A program made the translations under genes and the position numbers. A stretch of DNA of 64,000 nucleotides from Candidatus Nitrosopelagicus sp. (GTDB lineage: Archaea > Thermoproteota > Nitrososphaeria > Nitrososphaerales > Nitrosopumilaceae): positions 25,575-89,574 of the forward strand of contig JAKUOP010000008.1 of assembly GCA_022450565.1 (NCBI GenBank), given 5' to 3'. The notes below the pieces were generated by a model. The model worked only from the letters and a program-made list of their open reading frames with translations, had not been told where the DNA came from and made no database searches. Below, piece after piece: positions 42,210 through 50,098 of the stretch (within the stretch, counting starts at the first letter, position 1; each line of letters begins with the position of its first letter).

Positions 42210-43045
42210 CTAAGATGCTAAAAAAAGCATTGGCTAATATCTTAACTGAAAAAGAGATTAGTGAATTAATCTCAGCATTTGATCAAATTGGAAGTATAAT
42301 CATAGTTAGAATTCCTGATTCACTAATTTCCAAAAAAAAAATTATAGGTGAAACACTACTGGAACAAGTAAAAACTACAAAATCTGTATATTACCAATCA
42401 TCACCTGTTGAAGGAGATTTTCGTACAAGAAATCTTGAGATACTTGCTGGTGATGATAAAACAGAGACGGAATACAAGGAAAGTGGTTGTAGATTCATAG
42501 TTGATGTAGAAAAGGCATTTTTTTCACCAAGATTATCTACTGAACGAGAAAGAATTTCAAATTTAATCAAAGATGATGAAATTGTGATTAACATGTTTGG
42601 AGGGATCGGTATGTTTTCAATATTAGCTGCAAAAAAAACACCATGCACAGTTTACAACTTGGATATTAATCCCAATGCATCAAAATTGTGTGAAGAAAAT
42701 ATCAGATTAAACAAATTGAAAGGAAGTGTTATATCACTAAATGGTGATTCTGGAGAAATTATTAAAAATGAATTACAAAACTGTGCAGATAGAATACTAA
42801 TGTTACTTCCAGAACGTTCTGATGAATTTTTAGATTCAGCAATTTTATCTTTGAAAACAAATGCAATGCTTCATTATTATTCCCATGTACATGCTGATAA
42901 AAAACAGGATGCACCAAAATTATCTGAGACACATTTTCTAAAAACTATTAAAATGAATTCTACAATAGTGAATTCAAGGATTGTTAGACCTGTTGGTCCA
43001 AGATTTTATCAAACAGTAGTAGATGTCAACATCAAAAAAAACTAA
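42206..43045 (+). CDS. trm5: tRNA (guanine37-N1)-methyltransferase, Trm5 type, lacking D1
   Basis: 279 residues. D2/D3 features are clear: GDFRTRNLEILAGDDKTETEYKESGCRF, FFSPRLSTERERI, the SAM motif VINMFGGIGMFSILAA and YNLDINPNA. Two differences from typical Trm5: the ~60-70 residue N-terminal D1 domain is missing, and the NLP motif of the active site (DRxxMNLP) reads DRILMLLP, Asn to Leu. It should still bind SAM and tRNA but specificity or rate may differ. Alternatively it is a related wybutosine-pathway methyltransferase. Start overlaps ABCE1 by 4 bp. Confidence 0.82.
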   Translation: MTKMLKKALANILTEKEISELISAFDQIGSIIIVRIPDSLISKKKIIGETLLEQVKTTKSVYYQSSPVEGDFRTRNLEILAGDDKTETEYKESGCRFIVDVEKAFFSPRLSTERERISNLIKDDEIVINMFGGIGMFSILAAKKTPCTVYNLDINPNASKLCEENIRLNKLKGSVISLNGDSGEIIKNELQNCADRILMLLPERSDEFLDSAILSLKTNAMLHYYSHVHADKKQDAPKLSETHFLKTIKMNSTIVNSRIVRPVGPRFYQTVVDVNIKKN

Positions 43046-43263
43046 TCATCATCTGTAATTGTAGATGATGGTTTTGCAGATGTAGTAGCCATCATATAAC
43101 CAATCCAAGATACTATTCCAAGAACACCACCAACGACCATCAAAATTGTAAGTTGTAGTACAATTGGACTCCATTCAGATAACATAAGAAGATATGCATA
43201 AACGAAAAATGAGCCAATAGACAATATGAAAATCATAATACCTATTCCACGTCTTTTTGACAT
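43042..43263 (-). CDS. Small two-helix membrane protein
   Basis: 73 residues, basic N-terminus (MSKRRG), two hydrophobic helices (about 8-27 and 36-57) and an acidic polar tail ending DDD. No family recognised; small membrane proteins like this are common next to information genes in thaumarchaea. It lies 34 bp downstream of rimI on the same strand and shares a 4-bp stop overlap with trm5. Confidence 0.65.
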   Translation of the reverse strand: MSKRRGIGIMIFILSIGSFFVYAYLLMLSEWSPIVLQLTILMVVGGVLGIVSWIGYMMATTSAKPSSTITDDD

Positions 43264-43297
43264 GAGCTACATCGAGAATACAGTTATTTAATTGAAG

Positions 43298-43792
43298 CTA
43301 GAATTCTATTGCCATCATGTAAGCATCTTCACCGTCACGATAATATGCTCTTAATCTTTGTTTTATTATGAAACCTAGTCTCTCGTAAAGTTTTACCGCT
43401 TCATTGTTACTACAACGAACCTCAAGGTAAAATTCATCACATTGTTTAGTTTGAATTCCTTTAATTGATTCCTCGACAAGTGCTGAACCAACTCCATTAT
43501 TACGAAATTCTTCTAAAACAGCTACAGACACAAGATGACCCTTTTTTACAAACCCTAGTTTTTTGAAATTAGAAAATCCAAATTCAGATTTGCACATGAT
43601 ATAGCCTATGTATGTTGAACCTTTTTGTGCAACAAGAAAAGCCTCTGGTAATTCAGCCAACAGACTCTCATAGAAATAATCAGAATAATGCTCAGGCAAT
43701 GTTTTCATATTAATTTCCATAATAGAAATCAGATCACTGGAATCTACTCGTCTTATGATAGAGTCGCCAATCTGCCTTAGAATTACCTGCAT
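43298..43792 (-). CDS. rimI: Ribosomal-protein/N-terminal acetyltransferase RimI-like
   Basis: A 164-residue GNAT acetyltransferase: VSVAVLEEFRNNGVGSALVEESIKGI (acetyl-CoA-binding R/QxxGxG/A) and EVRCSNNEAVKLYERLGFIIKQRLRAYY (the RimI/NAA10 C-terminal pattern). Archaeal RimI acetylates protein N-termini broadly. First gene of a minus-strand pair with the small membrane protein; divergent from the M50 gene by about 65 bp. Confidence 0.88.
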   Translation of the reverse strand: MQVILRQIGDSIIRRVDSSDLISIMEINMKTLPEHYSDYFYESLLAELPEAFLVAQKGSTYIGYIMCKSEFGFSNFKKLGFVKKGHLVSVAVLEEFRNNGVGSALVEESIKGIQTKQCDEFYLEVRCSNNEAVKLYERLGFIIKQRLRAYYRDGEDAYMMAIEF

Positions 43793-43857
43793 AGAACCAG
43801 TATTATTATCAAATATTTAATTCTAGGTAAGAAAGGCAATTATGGAAATAAATTCGA

Positions 43858-44955
43858 GTGATATTATTGATTGAATATACCCAAGAAGATATCAAAAAAC
43901 TTGTTTCATCAGTTTTTAATGTTAGTGAGGTTGAAATTTCACTTTCAAAAATGAGATTTTATATTAGTGATGAGGATTTCAAAACAAAATTTATTCAAAT
44001 TTCTCAAGAATTTGAAGGGAGAAACTTTGTTTGTACACTAAAGAAAAAATCTGGTAGTATAGTATTAGATATCTCTAAACTTCCACCAGCAAAAAAAAAG
44101 AAGTGGCTATCAAAAACATGGATACCTAGAATACTTTTTGTTATAACAGTATGTTTCGTGTTAATAGATGGATTCTATAGAACGATTGGAGTGAATAGAT
44201 TAGCAGAGATTGGTGATCCGTTTGCTGTTGCTGTACTTTATGCATGGGCACTAATAGGAATTTTAGGTGTTCATGAGGCAGGTCATTTAATTGCAGCTAA
44301 ATGGCACAAAATTAAAACAACATGGCCATACTTTATTCCAGGTGTTCCAGTTTATGGAATACCAACATTTGGTGCATTTATACAATCCAGAGGATTAACT
44401 GTCAACCGAGATATCTTATTTGATGTAGCAATTGCAGGGCCAATAGCAGGGCTGGTTATAGCAGTAATAGTTGCAGTATTTGGAGTATATACGTCACCAA
44501 TCATTGATAATGAATTAGCAGAACAGCTTTTTGGTACATCACAACTAATGGAAATGAATGAAAATATCATAATGAAAGTACTAATAATTTTGTTTGAAAA
44601 AGATGGTGACGATGTACAGCTTGTTATGTCGCCAATAATGTTTGCTGCATGGCTTGGATTTTTAATTACATTTCTGAATCTACTGCCAGCATGGCAATTA
44701 GATGGTGGTCATTTAGCAAGAGTACTACTAGGAAGAAAATGGCATAAAATTGCAACATATGCAAGTATGGGAGTTCTTGTCTTGTTAAATTATTGGATGA
44801 TGGCAATTTTAATTTTAATCCTTAGTTCAAGAAGTAAGGATACACAACCACTTGATGATGTATCACCACTATCATTTAATAGAAAAATTATCTATATTGG
44901 TGTGATTGTGTTAGCAGTTTTGTGTGCACCATTACCAAGTTCAATTCTATCTTAA
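43858..44955 (+). CDS. M50 family membrane zinc metalloprotease (site-2-protease-like)
   Basis: 365 residues. Zinc motif ILGVHEAGHLIAAKW (HExxH, about 140-144) is in the first conserved membrane helix and LNLLPAWQLDGGHLARVLLG (the third ligand Asp of LDG) in a later helix. Six to seven membrane spans and a soluble N-terminus of about 75 residues. Intramembrane proteases of this class cleave anchors of regulators. Start is GTG at 43858 (a TTG three codons on is possible). Ends 9 bp into the convergent LarA-like gene. Confidence 0.9.
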   Translation: MILLIEYTQEDIKKLVSSVFNVSEVEISLSKMRFYISDEDFKTKFIQISQEFEGRNFVCTLKKKSGSIVLDISKLPPAKKKKWLSKTWIPRILFVITVCFVLIDGFYRTIGVNRLAEIGDPFAVAVLYAWALIGILGVHEAGHLIAAKWHKIKTTWPYFIPGVPVYGIPTFGAFIQSRGLTVNRDILFDVAIAGPIAGLVIAVIVAVFGVYTSPIIDNELAEQLFGTSQLMEMNENIIMKVLIILFEKDGDDVQLVMSPIMFAAWLGFLITFLNLLPAWQLDGGHLARVLLGRKWHKIATYASMGVLVLLNYWMMAILILILSSRSKDTQPLDDVSPLSFNRKIIYIGVIVLAVLCAPLPSSILS

Positions 44956-46029
44956 GAGAACCCGTGCACCATCTTCAATAATTTGAACTTTCTGGCGTAT
45001 ACCTTGATTCTTTAAAATATAATCCATACCTTTCTTTACACCGTCAAATGGAATCATGTTAAATTTTTTGGTATATGTTTCAGGTAAAATTGATACAAGA
45101 CCAACCTGCATTTTTTTTTGTATTTCGTTCAGATAAAGTAAATTTTCCATTCCATCAATGTATTTTGATGCATTTTTTATTTTTTCAACACTAAGTCTTC
45201 CATCCACAAACTGTTGAAATGATTCTGAACCTAAGCCATTAAGACATTGTGCTAAAAGAATTACTAACCCTTGATTTTTTACAACTGTATTACAATTCCA
45301 TATAGAAGATACTGATTTTGATAGTGTTTGGTTGCTGGCATCTTTCCCAGTACTTAGAATGAATGTTTTATGTGGTTCTAAGGATTGAGAGCATGATTTA
45401 GCAAATAGATTTGATAATGACATGGTAGATTTTGGATGACCTACAGAAAAATCAATCATCCCATTTGAATTAGAGATAATTTCGATTGATGATATGTCAA
45501 ACGAGTCTACAAAATTATTTGCAACTTGAATAGTAGCCAGATTCTGACCAGGGTTTGGAGTATCATTATTTCGTTTTTTAAATGCTTCAAGCATTTCAGA
45601 TTTCCCAAAACGTTTTGTTAATCTAGTTGAATTTGTTTCAAATCCAAATAGTCCGTCAAATTCCATTTCGCTAATAAAAACAAGATTAGAATTTGTTATC
45701 TCATCTTGTTCAAATTCTATAATTGATGTATCTTCGGGATTTTTTGATTTTACTAGAGGTAAAATTCTTTTATCGACTAAAAGTTTAGGTTTTGAAATTG
45801 ATTTATTTTCACATTTTTCAAAAATTTTTGTGAGTATAGTTTGAACAGAATTTGTATAATTTAGTAAAGCAATCTCTACTGATTTTGAAAGATCTATACT
45901 TTCTAATTTTTCATTAATTTCAGATTCGTCCATAGTTTTACTATCTAAAGCGGGTTTTTCATCGAGGTTCTCCGCAAGAATGTCTAAAACAACGTCATTA
46001 TTTCCATAATTTAACCAAATTTCAGGCAT
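44947..46029 (-). CDS. LarA/DUF2088-like protein, C-terminal half best conserved
   Basis: 360 residues from the ATG at 46029 (MPEIWLNYGNNDV; the ORF track adds a TTG-started extension). The N-terminus IWLNYGNNDVVLDILAENLDE resembles the lactate racemase (LarA) start. The C-terminal half reads GLVILLAQCLNGLGSESFQQFV and VGLVSILPETYTKKFNMIP, like LarA/DUF2088. The His residues that hold the nickel-pincer cofactor in LarA are not apparent in the central region, so it may lack racemase activity. Divergent from pyrE by about 50 bp. Confidence 0.5.
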   Translation of the reverse strand: MPEIWLNYGNNDVVLDILAENLDEKPALDSKTMDESEINEKLESIDLSKSVEIALLNYTNSVQTILTKIFEKCENKSISKPKLLVDKRILPLVKSKNPEDTSIIEFEQDEITNSNLVFISEMEFDGLFGFETNSTRLTKRFGKSEMLEAFKKRNNDTPNPGQNLATIQVANNFVDSFDISSIEIISNSNGMIDFSVGHPKSTMSLSNLFAKSCSQSLEPHKTFILSTGKDASNQTLSKSVSSIWNCNTVVKNQGLVILLAQCLNGLGSESFQQFVDGRLSVEKIKNASKYIDGMENLLYLNEIQKKMQVGLVSILPETYTKKFNMIPFDGVKKGMDYILKNQGIRQKVQIIEDGARVLLR

Positions 46030-46080
46030 GATAGATAGAATAATACAAACCAAAATAAATACAGTTAACTAAATTTTGGT

Positions 46081-46683
46081 ATGGGTTTTGTGAAAGAGTT
46101 TGCAACATTTCTTTATGAAAAAAAGATCATTAGATTTGGGGATTTCACGCTGGCAAGTGGAAAAAAGAGCCCGTACTACATTGATCTTAGATTAGTTCCA
46201 AGTTTTCCACATGAATATCGGAAAATGATCAAAAGATTACAAAACTTGATTGCAGAAGATATAGGATTTGAAAATTTCCATTCACTGGTATCAGTTCCAA
46301 CAGGAGGGTTGGTAGTTGCAGCATCACTTGCAACTGAAATTGTTAAGCCACTCATCTATGTTAGAAAACAAGCAAAAGAACATGGAACAAGCAAAGCAGT
46401 TGAAGGTGTAACTTGTCATGATATGAAATTATTAATGATTGAAGATGTTGTAACAAGCGGTGGTTCGGTTATCAACGCAATCAAATCAATTAAGGAAGAA
46501 AAGATGATTATAAAAGATGCATATGCAATAGTTGACAGAATGGAAGGAGCAACACATGCATTACAAGCTGAAGATGTCAAACTCCATAGTCTTTTAACAA
46601 TTAATGATATTACACAAATTTTATTTGAACAGAAATTAATTTCGGAAGATATACTGAAGCAGGTTCAAGACAGAATAAATTAA
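46081..46683 (+). CDS. pyrE: Orotate phosphoribosyltransferase
   Basis: 200 residues. Converts orotate and PRPP to OMP in pyrimidine synthesis. GDFTLASGKKSPYYIDLR, VSVPTGGLVVAASLA and the PRPP loop MIEDVVTSGGSVINAI are the PyrE signature. No UMP kinase or PyrF is attached. A C/D sRNA candidate on the opposite strand begins two bases past its stop. Confidence 0.95.
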   Translation: MGFVKEFATFLYEKKIIRFGDFTLASGKKSPYYIDLRLVPSFPHEYRKMIKRLQNLIAEDIGFENFHSLVSVPTGGLVVAASLATEIVKPLIYVRKQAKEHGTSKAVEGVTCHDMKLLMIEDVVTSGGSVINAIKSIKEEKMIIKDAYAIVDRMEGATHALQAEDVKLHSLLTINDITQILFEQKLISEDILKQVQDRIN

Positions 46684-46684
46684 A

Positions 46685-46747
46685 GGCAGCTCAGACAAAT
46701 GCCTTCACATCATTTTTCAGATATAACTCTGATTCTTCATTGCAGCC
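46685..46747 (-). ncRNA. C/D box sRNA candidate
   Basis: On the reverse strand: terminal stem GGCTGC/GCTGCC (one T-T mismatch), box C variant ATGAAGA, a 13-nt guide ATCAGAGTTATAT, box D' CTGA, 3-nt spacer AAA, box C' ATGATGT, a 12-nt guide GAAGGCATTTGT and box D CTGA. Spacing and order match dual-guide archaeal 2'-O-methylation guides. Located 46 bp downstream of tRNA(CAT) on the same strand, so possibly co-transcribed. Targets cannot be checked here because 16S/23S are outside the window. Confidence 0.65.
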
Positions 46748-46793
46748 AAATATAATGAGAAAAACTCACTATAAAACTAACTGAATGAATTAG

Positions 46794-46867
46794 TGGGCCC
46801 GAAGGGCTTCGCTCCCTTGGCTCCTCGGTTATGAGCCGAGTACTCTACTAGGCTGAGTTACGGGCCC
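46794..46867 (-). tRNA. tRNA(CAT), elongator Met or Ile2, with altered elbow
   Basis: Acceptor GGGCCCG/CGGGCCC with A73, D stem ACTC/GAGT, anticodon stem CTCGG/CCGAG with loop CTCATAA (anticodon CAT), T stem AAGGG/CCCTT. It lacks the three G-C pairs of an initiator, so it is elongator Met or Ile2 (CAT with agmatidine); the GGGCC acceptor slightly favours Ile2. The D loop reads AGCCTAGTA (A at 18, G19 kept) and the T loop AGCGAAG, so T54-psi55 and G18 are all replaced. CCA not encoded. Confidence 0.92.
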
Positions 46868-46909
46868 TATGCAAACAGATTTTTTGTCAGTAAAAAGTGT
46901 TGTAGAATT

Positions 46910-47545
46910 TTAGCAGTATGCCTCATAACAACTATCGAGTAAGAGGTTTTGTGCATCTACCGATTTTTTTGCAATTTTTAATAATTTGTCATGATTTTTT
47001 GAAGATGAATTAATAATTTTTTTCCAAGATGCTGCATGGCGTATATCTGCACTCATATGTTCTTCAAAATATTCAGTTGCATCTTTACTATCCAGTCCAT
47101 AGAAATTTTTTAAACCTTCCATCTTGGTTTTGCTTATTTTAGGTATTTCTTTCTCGAATGCATACATCGCACAGGCGCCTTCATCATAGGATTCCATTAG
47201 TGAAGCAAGATTGTTTACAGCCTCGTTTGTCTTTTTTAATCCCTGATATGATGTTAAATCATCCTTGGTAATTCCCATGGAGAATGCAAAATTTTCCCAT
47301 AATCTAATATGCTCTGTTTCTTCGTTCATATTTGATATTAATTCTGATCTTGCATCACTAGGGGCCATATCAACAATAGGCTCCATAAATTTTGGAACCT
47401 GTTTAGCTAGTTGATAGTATTCCTTAGAATAACCAACTAATGACTGAAATTCGAGTTTTCCTTCCGACCACATTTCATAGAAAGGATGATTCAGTAAACT
47501 TTTATCCTCAATTATTTGATCGATTTTTTTTATTAACTGACTCAT
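46910..47545 (-). CDS. TenA/PqqC-family (heme-oxygenase-fold) protein
   Basis: 211 residues, all helical. HPFYEMWSEGKLEFQSLVGYSKEYYQLAKQVPKF, NMNEETEHIRLWENFAFSMGI and SADIRHAASWKKI show the conserved Glu/His metal-type residues (ExxH and H) of the CADD/PqqC branch rather than the Cys of thiaminase TenA. CADD-like proteins make p-aminobenzoate from Tyr in some organisms; a role in folate-like cofactor synthesis is possible, thiamine metabolism is the alternative. Stands alone between two tRNAs. Confidence 0.75.
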   Translation of the reverse strand: MSQLIKKIDQIIEDKSLLNHPFYEMWSEGKLEFQSLVGYSKEYYQLAKQVPKFMEPIVDMAPSDARSELISNMNEETEHIRLWENFAFSMGITKDDLTSYQGLKKTNEAVNNLASLMESYDEGACAMYAFEKEIPKISKTKMEGLKNFYGLDSKDATEYFEEHMSADIRHAASWKKIINSSSKNHDKLLKIAKKSVDAQNLLLDSCYEAYC

Positions 47546-47593
47546 GCAATTAACCCTAAATTATAATAAAAAAACCTTTGTAGCTTCCAAAAA

Positions 47594-47602
47594 GTTTTAT
47601 GG
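47594..47602 (+). promoter_or_regulatory. TATA-like box of tRNA-Glu
   Basis: GTTTTATGG lies about 26 bases before the first base of tRNA-Glu, the usual TATA spacing. Confidence 0.45.
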
Positions 47603-47623
47603 ATTATAACTGGAGTTCATTTA

Positions 47624-47698
47624 GCTCCTGTAGTGTAGACAGGTCAAGCATTTAGGCCTTTCACGCCTGAGACTCGGGTTCAAATCCCGACGGGAGCA
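47624..47698 (+). tRNA. tRNA-Glu(TTC)
   Basis: Acceptor GCTCCTG/CGGGAGC with A73, D-arm GTGT/GCAT, anticodon stem TAGGC/GCCTG with loop CTTTCAC (anticodon TTC), T arm TCGGG-TTCAAAT-CCCGA with normal T54-T55, and GG in the D loop. CCA not encoded. Confidence 0.93.
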
Positions 47699-47763
47699 TA
47701 CAATATTTTTTGAAAATCAACAAAGTTTAATATTCTAATGACAAAGATGTTGAGTAGATATTT

Positions 47764-48615
47764 TTGAATCGAAAAAATATAGAAACTAATCCTCTACTTG
47801 AAACTTACAAAGAGTATATTGAAAAAATTGACAATGCATTGAATGATGAACTTGAATTGTATTTAGAATCTGAATTCACAGAGCCACTAAAATATGCAAT
47901 TGATGGTGGAAAAAGAATTCGACCAATAATTTTACTACTAGCCGCAGAATGTGTAGGTAAAGTGGATGAAAATACTCTATCTGCAGCTTGTGCAATAGAA
48001 TTTCTTCATACCGAATCTGTGATTCATGATGATATCATTGACAATGAGACAAAACGTAGACAAAAAGATCCATTCCATATAAAATTTGGTTATAATACTA
48101 GTGTCTTAACTGGCGACTTTGTTTTAGGTTTGATTCTAAATATATCATCAAGACTAGATAATCCACGTATTACTAAGGACCTAGCTACTGCTGCAATGTT
48201 AATGAGCGAAGGCGAAGCAATAGAGGGCTTGCTGGAAGAAAGTGAAGATGTTACTTTTGATGATTATGTTAAGGTAATTGAATACAAAACAGCAACAGCC
48301 TTTGAAATGGCTGCAAAATTAGGCGCTATAATTGGGAAAGGCGCTGAGGAAGAAATTCAGGCGTTAGCTGAATATGGAAAAAATATAGGAATCGCATATC
48401 AAATTAGAGATGATTTGTTAGATTGGAAGAATGAGGATAAATTATTTAATTTATTAATTAAAAAGAGCTCTGACCCTAGAGATGTTTTTAATAAAATGGA
48501 TGAAATGTTAAAAACATTTTCTCATCTTGCAGAATCAAGTCTAAGAAAAATTAAAGAAAGTTCAGCAAAAAATAATTTAGAAAATTTAATTAAATTCACA
48601 GAGTTTAAGGCATAA
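47764..48615 (+). CDS. Geranylgeranyl diphosphate synthase (polyprenyl synthetase)
   Basis: 283 residues. Makes the C20 chain of archaeal lipids. DGGKRIRPIILLLAAE, first Asp-rich motif VIHDDIIDNETKRR (about 90-103) and second RDDLLDW (about 220-226) define the trans-prenyltransferase family. Residues before the first motif (small Leu/His) are consistent with C20, but chain length should be tested. Start TTG. Its last 11 bp overlap the end of nuoN. Confidence 0.9.
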   Translation: MNRKNIETNPLLETYKEYIEKIDNALNDELELYLESEFTEPLKYAIDGGKRIRPIILLLAAECVGKVDENTLSAACAIEFLHTESVIHDDIIDNETKRRQKDPFHIKFGYNTSVLTGDFVLGLILNISSRLDNPRITKDLATAAMLMSEGEAIEGLLEESEDVTFDDYVKVIEYKTATAFEMAAKLGAIIGKGAEEEIQALAEYGKNIGIAYQIRDDLLDWKNEDKLFNLLIKKSSDPRDVFNKMDEMLKTFSHLAESSLRKIKESSAKNNLENLIKFTEFKA

Positions 48616-50089
48616 TAGCACCAGTTAATGTTGGGGAAGCCATTTCTGCAAATTTGATTATTGGTTCTGGATAAACACCAATAGTTACCATAAATATTAT
48701 TGAGAAAACCATTACAGCTATAATTGATGCAGGTTCTTTGATTCGTTTTTCAGTTTCTCCTTCAAAGTACATCTTTCTAATAATCCAACCATAGTAAGCT
48801 AATGACAATGCACTGTTTAACACACCAGCTACTGCAAGCCATGGAGCCCACCATAAACTACTGCCAGCATCAATTGCAGCTCCAAACAACATCAACTTAC
48901 TCCAAAATCCATTAAGTGGAGGAACACCAGCCAGAGCTAGTAGAGATATTACTAAACCGAGTGCAGTAATTGGCATTTTTCGTCCAAGTCCTTTAAGTTT
49001 GTCAAGGTGAGTTACTGCTAATGCTGTAACGATTCCGGCTACTGCAATAAATGCAGCACCTTTCATTACTGCATGATTTAGAATATGGAATAATGAAGCC
49101 TGTAATCCAAGTCCGGAAAATGGAGCTATTGAAATACCAATCAAAATGTAACCAGCATGACCAATACTAGAATATGCCAGCATTCTAGCAAGATTCTTCT
49201 GCATTATTGCTGCAATGTTCCCAACTGTCATTGTCATGATGGCAATTACTCCAAGAGCCAATGTCCAATCTAGATTTAATGCAACTGTACCCAGAATAAT
49301 TATTCTCAGAGCAGCAGCAAATCCTGCTTTTTTTGTTCCTGCAGCTAGTAATGCAGTAATAGGTGGCGGTGAACCTTCGTATGTGTCTGGTAGCCACATA
49401 TGGAATGGTACAAGACCCATTTTGAAACCAAAACCTGCAATTAACATACCTACTGCTAGTAATCCAATTGGTAGCATATCTGCATCAAGTGTAGCAAATC
49501 CTTGAATGACATCGCCAATGTTTGTAGAACCTGTTATTCCATATGCAAGTGATATACCATAAATAATAATTGCAGATGATAATGCACCAAACAGGAAATA
49601 CTTTATTGCTGCTTCGTTCGAGATTGGATTCTTTTTATTAAATCCTGCCAGAATGTATGTGGGGATGCTCATTAATTCCCAGCCAACAAATAACATTACC
49701 AAGTCTGTTGAGAATGCAATTAGAACCATACCAATTGTTGAAAGTAGAATTAAAGAGAAGTAAATTCCAGGATTTGCCCTGTTTCTCATATAATTAAAAG
49801 AACCAACAACTGTGATTATCGATACAATTAACATTGCTATTGCAAAGAATGAGCCAAATGAATCATCTACTAAAACATCAGCCGAGAAAATTGCAGCTGG
49901 TGCAATTGACTCACTATAAAATTGGTACATAACAAATCCAATTGAAATAATTAATGCTGCAAATGCAATTGCACCATAAAATGTAGAACTGCCTCTTTCT
50001 TTTCTTATAACATTTATCACAGGAATAGCCATTCCTGCAACACCAAGAATAACCATCAGCATGATTGGAGTGGATGTTAATTCAATCAT
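48605..50089 (-). CDS. nuoN: Nuo complex subunit N
   Basis: 494 residues, about 14 transmembrane helices, the proton-pumping antiporter-like subunit. LFVGWELMSIPTYILAGFNKKNPISNEAAIKYFLFGALSSAIIIYG carries the conserved Glu and Lys; LVPFHMWLPDTYEGSPPPITALLAAGTKKAGF the half-channel. Last gene of the leftward Nuo cluster; convergent with GGPPS, overlapping by 11 bp. Confidence 0.96.
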   Translation of the reverse strand: MIELTSTPIMLMVILGVAGMAIPVINVIRKERGSSTFYGAIAFAALIISIGFVMYQFYSESIAPAAIFSADVLVDDSFGSFFAIAMLIVSIITVVGSFNYMRNRANPGIYFSLILLSTIGMVLIAFSTDLVMLFVGWELMSIPTYILAGFNKKNPISNEAAIKYFLFGALSSAIIIYGISLAYGITGSTNIGDVIQGFATLDADMLPIGLLAVGMLIAGFGFKMGLVPFHMWLPDTYEGSPPPITALLAAGTKKAGFAAALRIIILGTVALNLDWTLALGVIAIMTMTVGNIAAIMQKNLARMLAYSSIGHAGYILIGISIAPFSGLGLQASLFHILNHAVMKGAAFIAVAGIVTALAVTHLDKLKGLGRKMPITALGLVISLLALAGVPPLNGFWSKLMLFGAAIDAGSSLWWAPWLAVAGVLNSALSLAYYGWIIRKMYFEGETEKRIKEPASIIAVMVFSIIFMVTIGVYPEPIIKFAEMASPTLTGAIMP

Positions 50090-50098
50090 TCATATCAC

